This document shows positions 36,180-47,430 of a stretch of DNA of 64,000 nucleotides, piece by piece; the stretch's first letter is position 1; every line of letters starts with the position of its first letter. Source of the DNA: Seriola aureovittata (Eukaryota; Chordata; Actinopteri; Carangiformes; Carangidae); assembly GCF_021018895.1 (NCBI RefSeq), contig NC_079382.1:20816001-20880000 (forward strand). The letters are read 5' to 3'. The notes under the pieces are model-generated. The model did not search any database. It was not told the origin of the DNA and worked only from the letters and a program-made list of their open reading frames with translations. A program made the translations under genes and the position numbers.

Positions 36180-36740
36180 ACGCCGCGCGGCTTTTAAACT
36201 ATTCTCCTTCAGTGTAAACACGGTTAAACCCTAAATCCCGGTCCACTCATTGTTTGGTTTTGTGGCTGAGACAGCGCTCGGCCGCTCCCGCCTGCAGCAC
36301 CTCTGCCTGAGCCGCTCCACATGCCACACATGACTGTCACGGGCCACCTGTTGAAATCGTGGGTGGCTAATTCTAGCGTTGACTTCGGACTCCCTCTCCA
36401 TTACACTGCATCTGCCAGACCACCAGCTACATACCAACCAACCCCCCCCCCCCCCCCACTCACTCTTGCGTCCCCCCTGTTATGGCACCCCCCACCCCCA
36501 CCCCCCTTTGATTGATGGAGTATCCCTACACAGGGTTAATTTACACTCCTGAATAATGCATGGAAGGATGCCACCACTCCATTCTGCAGCGCACCATGGG
36601 GTGAGGCTTCTGTGCTGCAGGAATCAAGATGTTTTCCTTCTCCTCTCACATGCAACACGGGGAGGATGGGGGAGCTTTTTTAGGAGATGACAGACGGGGC
36701 CGACCAAAATGCTCTTTCACTATTTATTATTGAGCCGACG
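36180..36740. promoter_or_regulatory. Candidate conserved non-coding block with internal C tract
   Basis: Complex, GC-balanced sequence on both sides of a 16-base C run at 36442-36457 and a second C-rich patch to 36507. CGCCGCGCGG near 36181 is CpG-rich. No coding frame is supported. Confidence 0.25.
36442..36457. repeat. Poly-C tract (16)
   Basis: Sixteen uninterrupted C. Confidence 0.9.
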
Positions 36741-37889
36741 AGAATGGTAAACACAATGAATTAATAACATGCGGATCTTTTCCGCTCCTTTTCCACTTCC
36801 TCCTTTTTTTAAAACTGGATTTTTTTAAAATCTAGAATCTCAATTAATTCTGTGATTATAGATAATGTATATGGTTGCAGGGGCCCTGTGCTAGAATTAA
36901 TTATTATTTAAGGGAATTAAAAATAATATTTCACAAATATTTTAGTGCAACTCACTCAAATCACTGGACAGGTCCAATGTACAGTAATGTTTTATAGTAA
37001 AATGAATGACGACAAATGCCTGGGTCCTCGGCCCAAGTCTGGCCCATGTACATCTGGGCAGATTCCAGCTGTTTTCCTCCGGTGCTGTATGACAGCTGCA
37101 TGATTTTCTAGGTGTGTGTCAGAATTGGTTCATATGTGGAAGCAGCATCTGACAATCATGCTGTATATGGGTCAGACTGGGGCCGTGGAACCACAGTCAC
37201 ATGAAACACATCATTTAGTGACTCAACACCAAAACATTTCACAACAGTACACAGTGTTATGTCCGTCTAGGGGTGGCTAAGACAAAACATAAAAGAAACC
37301 CATCTTTCCCATGTTCCAAGTAGCCACAGAAACAGTTTGCTGGTGGTTGATGACTATTGTTGTATTTGCAGTGTTCTTTCCAAAATGTCAGGGAATAGGA
37401 GTTCAGCTTCAGGTTGGACAAAGGCCAAAATAACAAACAGAAAATCTATCTAGAAAAAAGTAAAGAAAGGTAACCATGAAGAGTCAACAAAACCAAATTA
37501 CAGCGCCAAAGCTCCCTAACTTATAAAAGCAGCAGAAAACAGGATCAAAAGAAATAGCAGTCCACCCCGACCAACTCCTGAGGAGCAAGAAGCCATCATC
37601 ATGGCAAAATAGAAACGACAGTGTGGCCGGTTGGGGCAGGAGGGAGGGGAGTGTTTCCCTGCAGCATTGCCGCGCCATCTTGGCTCTTTACATTGGACAA
37701 GGTCGTGTGACAGGAGCCAATTACCTGCAGGATCAGATGCAGTACGCCAATCCCCTTCTCATCCTGGCAAACTCCTATTTGCATACGCTCACACATCCTC
37801 ACCTGACGCCCGTCATGATAGATGACGGACACACAGACGCCAGAGTAAACTGGAACCGGAGACGGCTGCACCAGAAATAAACGTTTCAG
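36741..37889. other. Non-genic DNA, possible transposon debris
   Basis: CTCGGCCCAAGTCTGGCCCATGTACATCTG-like sequence near 37026 resembles 'GGCCCAGATCTGGCCC' repeats of fish DNA elements but is too diverged to call. Overlapping open frames at 37484-37943 on both strands have no domain. Confidence 0.45.
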
Positions 37890-38435
37890 TTGGGTCTGCA
37901 CAGATGTTCTATCGGGTTTAACTCTGGGCTTTGGCCGGGCCACTCAAGGACAGTCAGAGACTTGTCCTGAAGCCACTCCAGCGTTGTCTTGGCTACGGGT
38001 CATTGTCGTGCTGAAAGGTGAACCGTCACGCCGGTCTCAGGTCGTGTGCGCTCTGGAGCAGGTGTTCTTCAAGGACCTCTCTGTATTTGGCTGCATTCCT
38101 CTTTCCCACCACTTCTGACCCGTCCCATCGCTGAGAAGAGTCCTGCTGCTTCCAAACTTCTTCCATTACACAATTATTGAAGCCGCTGCGCTCCTGGGAA
38201 CACTCAAAGCTTTAGAAATGGTTTTATACCCTCGCCGTGATCTATACCTCACTGCAATTTCATCACAGAGGTCCACAGAGAGTTCACTGGGCTTCATTGC
38301 TTGTTTTCTGTCCTGACATGCAGTGTGAATTGTGAGAGCTTATATACACAGGCGTGTTTTCTAAACTATGTCCATTTGCCACAGGTGGACTCCAATCAAG
38401 TTCTACACACGTCTCAAGGACAATTACCTTACCTT
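37890..38435 (-). pseudogene. Internally deleted Tc1/mariner transposase
   Basis: On the minus strand, 37979 to 37903 encodes [25 protein letters not shown], the classic end of the Tc1 DDE domain. The E of NPIEH is the third catalytic acid. Just upstream in coding sense another frame reads RFTFQHDND, the motif of the second catalytic aspartate, followed by a stop and a frameshift before EWLQD. Further upstream the sequence jumps from the mid-transposase region (near 38108) to its N-terminal helix-turn-helix portion (GAAGAGTCCTGCTGCTTCCA near 38134), so about 500 bp of the usual gene is missing. GACATGCAGTGTGAATTGTG and GCCACAGGTGGACTCCAATC near 38317 and 38378 match the usual 5' flank. The copy is dead. 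Confidence 0.8.
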
Positions 38436-40378
38436 CCCCTGCACATATAAATAAAGTTAAGCTAATGTTAGCATAGGTTGCATATGTGGGGAAAATAATA
38501 TGATTTTCTGCTAAGCTTGTGATAGATGAGAACAGCACCTCTACTTACCAGATATGGTGACAGCTGCGGACTCCGAATGCTACAATTTGCAGATGTTCCC
38601 TGAATGCCTCATATGCAGACAATGGGTAGATGCTAGCAATAACACACATCATTGGGGGGGAGGGGGGGGGGGTAGCAGCAGTGCACTGTAGAGTGTATTC
38701 ATGGGAGGGTAAAAGGGGGATTATAGTTGTCATTGCACAATGAGGGGCCCCAAACATTTGCCTGGTTTGCCCCCCCCCCCCCCGATGGTGCATCTCTGCT
38801 TACAGTATGAACTCTATATATTGCCTTCCAAAAAAAATAAATAATAAATACAAAGTAAAAGCATCCTCAGCACTGCTGGAGTATCGCCAGAGATGGGTGG
38901 TACCTCCGGCCACCACTCCCCTGCACCTCCCGCCTGTCTTTGATGTGTCAGGCTCAGAGGGTGGGGTCAGTGTGTGAAGACAAACCCTGACAAGAAAGGG
39001 ACGTGATGATGATTGATGGTGGCTCGACCAGCCAGAGACTCAGGGACACCTCAGAAAGCCAACATGTGCCACTCCTTTTAATGTGTGCGAGCCCCTCCTG
39101 CTATTTCGGTCCCCCTCTACACTGCGTGTCCATTTTTCATATATGACAATTGTGCAGCTCAGCACTTTCCCAGCTCCTGCATCCAGCCAGGATGCGTCCC
39201 AGTGTCCAGACAATGTAGAACATCACAAAGAGCTGATGCTCGGCTAAAACATCAGCCGCATGGTAAGGGTCCTCGGTAGGTAGAAACTCATAAGACGTGA
39301 AATAAATCAGTTACACAAACTGAGTTTGAGATGCGTTTGAATTCGCTGTGAGGTTTCCTACGCTTTCATCATCGTCTGTGTTGATTTCACGTTATTGATT
39401 TTGTCCATTTTTTTCATTGCAGCGTAAAAAACATCACACCGCGGGAAGGTTAAGTGATGATACTGACTCAGTTCAGTGAATTTAATTCAATATAGAAATA
39501 AAGACCCTGAGGATGTAAACGTGGAGGTATTACCGACTATTTTTACAGCTTAAAACAAGTCTGCAGAGGAACTTTAATAGTTTAAAACACTGACCGGTTC
39601 CGACCTCACTATATGAAATAGCAGGTGTAATCAATCAGTTGTTATTATCTCGGCCCTGATAAAGATTGTGAGGTAGAAATAGGTCAGTGTTTTAAACCAT
39701 TAACGGAGGCCTTTAAAGAACACTTTGTCTTCCCAAAAGTGCCTAAAGAAGATTACCTTTGATGGCCAGTTATTTTCAAAGAGCATCTTAAAGCTCCCTT
39801 AAGATTAGTGCATTTATTGATTGAATGCATCTTTATTTATCCCTATATGAGCGCCTATACGTAGCAGCTCCCAACAGAGGACAAATGGGATGCACTTCTA
39901 TGATAAACAATGAAAAAAATAAGGAAAAAATATACACACTGACGAGACACTAACAAAAGCAAGACGTGATGGTGTAAGTCTCCCGCTGCGCACAGGCACA
40001 AACAAGCTGCGGCATAAAGTCTGTGCGTTATTTTATCCCAACAAAACATGTTTTTCTTACATCACCCACAACTAACAGATTTCTTTCTCATGTTTGAGAG
40101 TTTAATTTAAATTTTTCTACAGATTATATTAGAGGACAATGTCAGCTTGATGTAGGGCATCGTCTCTTGGGTAGCACACGCTGCGGTTTCACCGTTACTG
40201 AGGGACAAGCTGAACACTGAGAGTATGAAATGTGATTCAGAAACTGGTGCAAATGCACATGTTATTGAACAACCCAAAGATGAAGAAGCTCAGGAAGAAA
40301 GTGGAAGACTCTAGTCTGATAGTAGATAACTGGAATACTGTTTTCTATACCTCAAACTTCAACCGACCACCAACTATT
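38436..40378. other. Non-genic DNA
   Basis: Contains a G-rich patch (38653-38671) and a C tract (listed). The part 38940-39250 is complex and repeat-free. An open frame of 53 codons (40160-40320, plus) and others nearby have no recognisable domain. Confidence 0.5.
38770..38783. repeat. Poly-C tract (14)
   Basis: Fourteen uninterrupted C. Confidence 0.9.
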
Positions 40379-40446
40379 CTTAAAGGGACTACAATTAGCA
40401 TTAAGCTGTTAATGCCACTATGGCCATGTAGCAATAGCAAAACTTG
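40379..40446 (-). mobile_element. Fragment of TTAA-flanked family C
   Basis: AAGCTGTTAATGCC, then ATGGCCATGTAGCAATAGCA and AAACTT correspond to the 3' part of the element at 58803-59199 (CAGCTGTTAATGC..GGCCATAGCAATAGC..AGCAAAACTT). It begins at a TTAA (40379-40382). Confidence 0.4.
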
Positions 40447-40914
40447 TGGTGGAAGACTATTTATTACCTCTGTGTATATACGTGTGTGTATCTGAGTATA
40501 TTATGATAGGTTGGTTAAGATGACAGACTAGTTTTGTATGTATTTCTGAATGTGATTTTTAATACTGTGAACGGAAAAGAAAAGAAGATAAAACAAAAGA
40601 AAAGATCTGTTAGTTAGGTAGCTTTGATGTCATTTATAAATAACTGGCAACACATCAAATAAGATTCAAAGACTCCAGGAAATAGATATACACTCCTGGA
40701 AAACTGTCACTTCCTGGAAAATAGTGCATCTTTAAAGGTGACCTCATGTTTTATTGTTCATCCATCACAAATCTTTACATAATCCTGCTCTTCAAACCGA
40801 ATCAGACGTTTGTCTCTTAGACTGATGACTCTTCCATTGTTTTGTAATGTAATATAATCCCTCTGTGTGTCATGTCCTGCCCAAACACTCTGATCCAATA
40901 GGAAATAAATCACA
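40447..40914. other. Non-genic DNA
   Basis: A-rich to about 40615, then unique sequence. Nothing recognised apart from a TTAAAGGTGACC near 40732 that resembles a degraded element start. Confidence 0.5.
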
Positions 40915-41090
40915 TTAAAGCTGCACAAATCAATATTTCAGTATGAACAATGGATCAAATAACTATGTGTAAATCCGAAGGGGGTTGGTTGTTGTGATGA
41001 ACTCAACTCAACTCTGCAGTTCCCCTGAGCATTTTAATGTCTTTCAGCTCTTTGTTTTGCTTTTTACGATGCACAACTGTAATGTTTTGT
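40915..41090 (+). mobile_element. Repeat family F, 5' half (interrupted copy)
   Basis: Begins TTAAAGCTGCACAAATCAAT then ATTTCAGTATGAACAATGGA and TCAAATAA. In reverse orientation the same end occurs at 44583 and 29576. The copy is cut at 41090 by the family B insertion and resumes at 41442. Confidence 0.6.
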
Positions 41091-41441
41091 TTAAAGGTCC
41101 CATATGTTAGAGTTTTCCTGTATTATATTGTAATATATTTTTGGTTTTTAGTACCAGTAAGATTTTAGATCTCAAAGAAACCAAATCCTGGAAGGCTTGG
41201 ATGGTGGGTCCAGGTGGGCCAGGCTCGGGGCATGGCTGAGAGTGGTGAGTGTTTCCTTGTGACATCACAATGTTCCAGAAGTCCTGACGGCTAGTTTTAA
41301 GGCTCAGTTTCTGAATACAGGCTGTGTGCATTTCTCTGTGGACTGAGGCTTTGATACTTTCACAGTATTAATATAGAAGCTACCTGATCTATAATCACAC
41401 TACACATGGACATCTACCTTTATACAATATGGGACCTTTAA
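41091..41441 (+). mobile_element. Complete TTAA-flanked MITE, family B (piggyBac type)
   Basis: A 343-bp element (41095-41437) has terminal inverted repeats AGGTCCCATAT and ATATGGGACCT. It is bordered on both sides by TTAA (41091-41094 and 41438-41441), the target duplication expected for piggyBac-superfamily insertion. There is no transposase frame. The minus open frame 41107-41331 is a shadow of the repeat. Related copies are at 32367, 47241, 49313, 56589 and 63221. It is inserted into a family F copy. Superfamily assignment is inferred from the target site and ends. Confidence 0.75.
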
Positions 41442-41700
41442 GTGTAATTGTTACTGTGCTCTACCTACCGGACACCATACAGCAGGCAGACGAAGTTAGC
41501 AAGTAGCTGGTAAACATTGATAAACCAGATATTTTCCTCACTTGTTGTTGTTGTGATGAGGCCAAAATGGAGCTAATAGGAGAATGAATATCAGACTAAT
41601 ATTCACTCGGCGACCGGACACTGAAATACAAATTAATGCTAATGTTACTCTATCTCTACCTGATGTGTAAATAAGCAACTGTTTGCTAACACTAGTTGTA
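41442..41700 (+). mobile_element. Repeat family F, 3' half (interrupted copy)
   Basis: Contains GCAGGCAGACGAAGTTAGCA, AGTAGCTGGTAAACATTGAT, CCAGATATTTTCCTCA and GGCCAAAATGGAGCTAATAG. The last part corresponds in reverse to TTTAGCTCTGTTTTTGGTCTCC in the copy at 44365-44583. This continues the element begun at 40915. Confidence 0.6.
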
Positions 41701-42059
41701 ACAATTTTAAAGGGTGTTAATACTTCAGTGCTTCTCCCAAGTGACCTAGAAAATGATAAATGTAGCCCTAAAATTGTATAGATGTAATTTTAATTGGTCT
41801 TAAAGCATTACTAATCTATGGATAAAATGTGGTAATTTTTTTTTCAAAGCTAATAATGATTTGTTTTAACCCCAAACCTTTAAGCTAAGAGATAGTTTTC
41901 ATCTTTTTGCAGAATATAGATACTTGATGAGAGAATTTCTGAGTTCAGAAATCTCTCTCGGATATGAAAAGTCATCTCTCCCCAGAGAAAACAGGCTAAA
42001 AAAGAGAATCTCGAAATAACAAAAGAAAAGTTGAGAGTTATTGCCTGTAGTAATTGAGT
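41701..42059. other. AT-rich non-genic DNA
   Basis: No feature recognised. Confidence 0.6.
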
Positions 42060-43170
42060 CCTTTTACAGGTGAGATGAAGCCGAGATGATGGGTTTATGT
42101 TGCCGGGTAAAGTGTCAATCTTGCAGCGGGGCTGTGCTTATTGTCCAACTGAGAGCCCACCAATCATCTCCCGGCCGATGCATTGTTACAGTCTGGGTAT
42201 TGACATGCTTCATAAATCAGAGCTATTGGATTGCTCGCTACTATTTTTACAGCCGGTGACACGACCTGCCTGCCTGGGGCCTCGCGTCCTGGTGAGCTTG
42301 TATTGACCTGATGCTCTGAGGCAGGGAGCAGTCAGGAGAGCCCACATTTACTTCCCCCACACACAACACATCTGCACATTCCAGTATTCTGGCGCGGTTT
42401 ATTCTATTTCCTGTACTTTCTTTGAAGGGCTGGATACTAAACGGTGACACACCACTTTCCACTCTGGTTTTTTTCCTCCAACCCTTATCTGTCAACAAGC
42501 CGTGGCTTCGTTACCGAGCAAGGGGAAAGCGGGCTAAAGCGAGATGTCTCCCATCTGTCCACAGCCATTATACTTCCCATTAGACAGGACATCTTCATTT
42601 CCACGGGGAGAGATGTGCGACTGGATTGAGCTGACTCCTGTGCGCTGATGGAGAGAGACTATAGACTGTCAGGTGTCCGGTCCCACTCACGGCTGCCCAG
42701 CCATCCATTTTCATTAAGGTGTGTCAAGAAGCGGACGGCATATTTTCTATTGGACTTCCACACATAATTTGTTCCAAATGCGAAGGCTGCCGTCAAAAAG
42801 TGACAGCTCGCATCGAGGAATGGGAGCAGGTGGGGAGATTGAGCGGTTGCTTGGTCGCCCTTTTTCGGAAAAGCCCCATGCAACGATCCAGCAAAGGATT
42901 GCATTAAGCAATTTTCCATCTTGTGAGATTCATAGTTGGCCCTGAAGTGTCATTTTGTCACATCACATGCATTTGTCATCTATTTAAGCGGGAGGAGATA
43001 GAGCAAATACAATTTATTAATCTGTGCTGGTGGAAATTAAAAGAAAGTCGAGGCACGGCGATGGTACGACCCACTGGTTTTGCAAATTAAATGAAATATT
43101 TTTCCGACCTCGCCTCGAAAAGTGAAAAATAACTACTGTGCACTTGTCCCTCCTTTTAATTATCAAACAC
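42060..43170. promoter_or_regulatory. Long candidate conserved non-coding block
   Basis: About 1.1 kb without microsatellite, homopolymer or recognised transposon, in the most transposon-dense part of the window. It holds many TAAT/ATTA cores, clustered at the right end (CAATTTATTAATCTG near 43010, GCAAATTAAATGAAA near 43082, TTTTAATTATCAAAC near 43154). Open frames on both strands (42247-42498, 42659-42919, 42719-42945) overlap and lack domains. A developmental enhancer is the natural guess, but only alignment would show it. Confidence 0.35.
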
Positions 43171-43929
43171 CATATCTAGAGTTGATGTACCGATGCAGTC
43201 ATGTAGTGTACTGCTACTACTGTGAACCCAGTAACCTTTGGGATCCTGTGCCATAACTCCCTAATGGCATCTGATTGCGTGAATACAATATCAATACGAG
43301 GGTATTTTTAGGTGATATATAAAGGAAGTGTAGTGTTTGTCACGTAGCTGTGAGCTACACCTGAGGGCTGATGCTTTATGCCTGTGTTTGTTTAAATTAA
43401 GCAAATCTGCACCGTGGAGAATCATGTTTAATTAGCTAAAGCAGTTCCTGATTGCAGTGTAACCATGGATATACAGACGTAAATCAATGGATTACTTTTG
43501 ATGCTGATGAAAGTGTTTGAAACCAGAAATAATGAGGCTCATAGAAAGTTTAACATGATTCAAAAGCGACAGGGAGCATGAGTCTTAGAGGAAATTTGCC
43601 AGTTTCTATGAAATCCTAATGGACATCAGAGAAGTTGCTGCCATTGGAAAGAAGATGCCGTTGATTTCAAATCAAGCATTCAAGGTCTACCTACTTAAAA
43701 AAAAACTGTTCATCAGTCAACCAGCTTTCTTTTTGCTCTGTGTTGTGTCTAACTTTGACAAAACAGTATTAATTTTTGGCCACTTGGAGGCAGCAGATCA
43801 AGCTGAAGAGCTGAAGAGACATTAACATATATATTATCACCTTATAAAGCTGATGTGCTGAACATGTTAATAAAAAAAGTTGCCTATTTACCAAGTGGCA
43901 ACCTATGGGACTGAAAAATGAAGACAACA
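43171..43929. other. Non-genic DNA
   Basis: Unique AT-rich sequence; two ~65-codon frames at 43619-43966 have no domain. The last 30 bases may already belong to the family A copy. Confidence 0.5.
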
Positions 43930-44350
43930 CTGAAGTGCCAAAAACCGTAGTTCCTCTAATGACCACTAGAGTCTGGCTCCAACAGTGAGTTAATCCCCAC
44001 AGACTCCCATGTTAAAATGTCCAACTTTACAGCAGAAATAAACACGTTTACAGCCTGGTACAAAAAACAGTTTTGGTCTCTAGAGCTAATTTCCTTCCTT
44101 TGTGACACCTGTTTATATAACTCACCTGTTTACATTTTATCAAGGCTTAAAGTTATGTATAACTGAGGGCGTGGCCACAGGTGGGTAAGCGTATGCTTGT
44201 CACATACCTGCATGCACCTGAAGTCTCAGCCTCATTCCCATTTTTGGATTTGGCGGAGACAGGCACTGCGACAAAGGACTCTGAAAACTGCTCTTAAGAA
44301 AACTGGGTGACGTCACGGAGGCTACGTCCATCTTTATTTACAGTTTACGC
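43930..44350 (+). mobile_element. Interspersed repeat family A, copy 2
   Basis: The fuller of the family A copies: TGAAGTGCCAAAAACCGTAG, GTTCCTCTAATGACCACTAG, ACAGACTCCCATGTTAAAAT, CAGCCTGGTACAAAAAACAG, then AAGTTATGTATAACTGAGGG and GGCTACGTCCATCTTTATTT near the 3' end. Copy 1 is at 4015-4305 and a fragment at 63160-63220. Class undetermined; no coding frame. Confidence 0.7.
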
Positions 44351-44583
44351 TATTTACACATCCAGCAGACACAGGACAACATTAGCATAGCATCTGGTGT
44401 TGTTTCCCTCCACCTGTTGAATCTAAGCTCAACATTCACTCTCATTTTAGCTCTGTTTTTGGTCTCCACCGGCTCCGGAGATCTCCCGAGGGAGTGGCTA
44501 CCTTTGTTTGCGTGACTTATTTCACATTACATGTTCGATTTGATCCATAGATAAAATAAAAATATTGATCAGTGCAGCTTTAA
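44351..44583 (-). mobile_element. Repeat family F, minus-strand copy
   Basis: Contains AACATTCACTCTCATTTTAG, CTCTGTTTTTGGTCTCCACC, TTTGATCCATAGATAAAATA and ends GATCAGTGCAGCTTTAA. It matches in reverse the split copy at 40915-41700. It directly follows family A copy 2, so two elements lie head to tail. Confidence 0.6.
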
Positions 44584-46124
44584 AGCTAACAAAAGTTCAC
44601 AAATTAAAAATCCTCCATCAGCAATATTGCTACGAACCTTTGCACGCATGTGGCAATCGTCGTCTACGCTGTTGATTGATCATTAAAGTAGAGTAGCAGT
44701 TGCACTCAATGCGGCTCACATCCTGCTGTGTGACTACTGGGCCTGGCTGACACATTATCCACACACACTTATCAGACAGCGCTCCATTTAATGACTATCT
44801 ATACACACGCTCAAAGTCATCTTGCTAACATGTGTGCACTCAACCCAATTAATATGCCAACGACTTCACATGACTGCTCACGACTCGAAATCAGATATCG
44901 GCCGCTGCTAATTTGAACGATATACAGAGCCAACGCTCGCACACGACAGCCGCTTCCAGTTGTTGTCACAGATGTATCGACCGGCGCCCGAGCATGAATG
45001 GTAATAGCTCAATACAGAGTGTAGTGTGTGGAGTGTTTGAAACACTTCACTTACTTGTCATGGTTAATTCTTATTTGTTTTTTAAGATGGTTTTTGGTGA
45101 CATTTCTGCTCTGCTGGACAGCGACAGCAGAGATGGCACAGAGCGAAGGGATGACATGCAACAAAGGTCACGATCAGAGGACGTGTCACGTACCTCGACA
45201 AACTGTCAGGACGCCTCATTCATGCCTAAACTCACAGACGCTCTGCATTGTTATTTCCTGTCAAACTTTATATTCAGTTTGATTTGCATTTTTCATCCCT
45301 CGAAGCCTGTCTCAGTCCCTAACCTGTAATTTACTTTCACTCTCTGTAAGGAAAGTGCAGAGATATAAACTTAACCTTTTACTGTTTGTGTTAATAATGA
45401 TAATTATAAAAGCTAATAAAATCTGATAAGACAGCCACAGAGATTTTTTTGTCTATTTTACATCCCATCTTCCCATCTTAAGTGTGAAAACATCAACACA
45501 TATAATTCTAATTAATAAGCATAGCCCCTGACTTTATCAGGTATTGATAAGCAAATGAGGACAAGGAGAATTAAAGTTGTTAAAGTGTTTTTCTCTTGTC
45601 ATAACTTCAGCTTTAAAAAGCCCAGGATTATTTACATCCAATGTCCATTTAAGTAAAAAGTGAGTCCTTTATGTAGCAGAGGCTACATAGGCCTATACTG
45701 TACAGGACAAAATATGCGAACATACATGTTCAAGATATATATTTCATTGATATATGTAAGTTTATTAAAACAACATACATATAAAATTCTATATGTTTAA
45801 ATACTTATATAATAACAACATGTCAATATAAGCATACATACATAAACATACATATTTGTATGGGCTGGACATATATGTTAATATTTGAAATTGTTCCAAT
45901 TTCTTACAGGTTTGATATATAATTCTGACATGTGTTTTATATTTCATAAAATAAATTCAATATACAGTATGAACATATAATACCTCTGCATATGCTTTCT
46001 GTATATATATGTGTTTAAATGTCAATTCTGCATTGAAGATGTGTCGTCATGCTTCTCAATCTTTCTCCAAACATGCAACAGGCCAGTTTTTTACACAGCA
46101 TCTGAAAAGGTGGCTGAAACAGGC

Positions 46125-46128
<4 letters not shown>
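44584..46128. other. Non-genic DNA
   Basis: Unique sequence, strongly AT-rich at 45660-46010 with ATACATA-type patches. The 138-codon frame at 44913-45329 has no domain. Confidence 0.5.

Positions 46129-46157
<29 letters not shown>
46129..46157. repeat. (GT)n microsatellite
   Basis: A GT tract of about 14 units. Confidence 0.93.
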
Positions 46158-46161
<4 letters not shown>

Positions 46162-46378
46162 TGCATGTGCGCAGGCTGCATGTTAGCTGGCCCCAGATGT
46201 TGAAGGAAAATAGAGCGGACAGCGGGTTAGCCAACAGAAACAACTGACGCTGCTGCCACTGGACAGGATGATGGTGGAGCTCTGTGGGAGCTGGAGCACA
46301 ACTTCACAGGCAACTACAGCCGGCAGGTACATCATTTCTCTGGACGTTTTGTTTTGGGTTTTAGGCTTTGACTGAGGA

Positions 46379-46416
<38 letters not shown>

Positions 46417-47240
46417 ATGTTTGCATAAAAGCCACTGTAACACAGACAATGAAAGTCAGTCAAATAGACGGTAAAGTGTTGGAGAAAGGCTGGTTGGGAG
46501 GTTTTCACTATACGAGCCGATGCCTAGGCGTGACCTCAGTTGGACTTTGGAGCGGCCGGATTTTGAATTAAATTTTTCTCATCCTAACTGTATAACGAGG
46601 GGGATTTCCTGGAAAACATCTGCAGCGTGTTAGGTTGCAAACTATGGCAGTATTTACACAGCTAGATCAATAGAATTCAGCAGAGAACGCTTTCTCTATG
46701 ACCCACGCCAACAGATGGTGGAGCTCCGTCACAAGGTCAGCGCTGGTTGGTCAATACATCTCATTCTAAGTTCAAATCAATTCGCTAATTAGTCTAGGTC
46801 ATCTGCATGTGTGACCAGCACGGTCACGATAACAGGATGCTCGTTACATGTTTCTGCTCGAGCCGCTGATGGCTGCTGTAATAATTACATAACTGCAGCG
46901 TGTGATGAAGCAGGAGGTTTAATGTGCTGTAGCTGAGCACGGTGACCTGAGGGTGAAGTACCTCAGTACTGGAGAGTTAACTGTCCAGCGTATCCTTCAT
47001 GGAACTGGATCACAGTTTCTCTCACGTAAAATGATCAAAGTAGTGGCACCAGTTCTAAAGTTTAAACCTTAAAGGTCCCTGATTACATCAAAATCTGTTT
47101 TGTGATATGAACAGGAGGTTCCAACTTCATCTTAAAAAAGAAAAGTTGAGCTCGTAAGCAATAAAACGCACCCTTGTTCAATTCAGTACACGCAGACGTT
47201 TTACTGCTACAAACCTAATTGGTCTGGTATGACCAGAAGT
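46158..47240. other. Non-genic DNA with a second GT tract
   Basis: A second GT tract is listed separately. A TTAAAGGTCCCTGATTAC at 47069 resembles a family B start but the following bases differ. Otherwise unique, no gene. Confidence 0.5.
46383..46414. repeat. (GT)n microsatellite
   Basis: A perfect GT tract of about 16 units. Confidence 0.95.
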
Positions 47241-47430
47241 TTAAAGGTCCCATATTTTCCTCTCTTTTTTTAAAGTGTTGATCCATAAGAAGATATATTT
47301 GTGGTTTAAGGAACCAAAAACCATCTCAATGTCGTTTTACAAAGACACTGAGCCTCTCTTGTGATTGGCTGACTGTTTTCTGAGTGATCCAATAAAAATA
47401 AAAATAGCAGATTTCAGGTAAAAACACTCA
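47241..47430 (+). mobile_element. 5' half of TTAA-flanked family B
   Basis: TTAA followed by AGGTCCCATATTTTCCTC, GTTGATCCATAAGAAGATAT, GGAACCAAAAACCATCTCAA and AGTGATCCAATAAAAATAAA. The sequence leaves the family near 47430, before the conserved 3' part, so the copy is truncated. It overlaps in content with the 3' copy at 49313, so the two are separate insertions. Confidence 0.65.

Noticed and set aside
40160..40320. 53-codon plus frame rich in Glu near its end
   Set aside because: Short, no splice or start support, no recognisable family; next to a transposon fragment.
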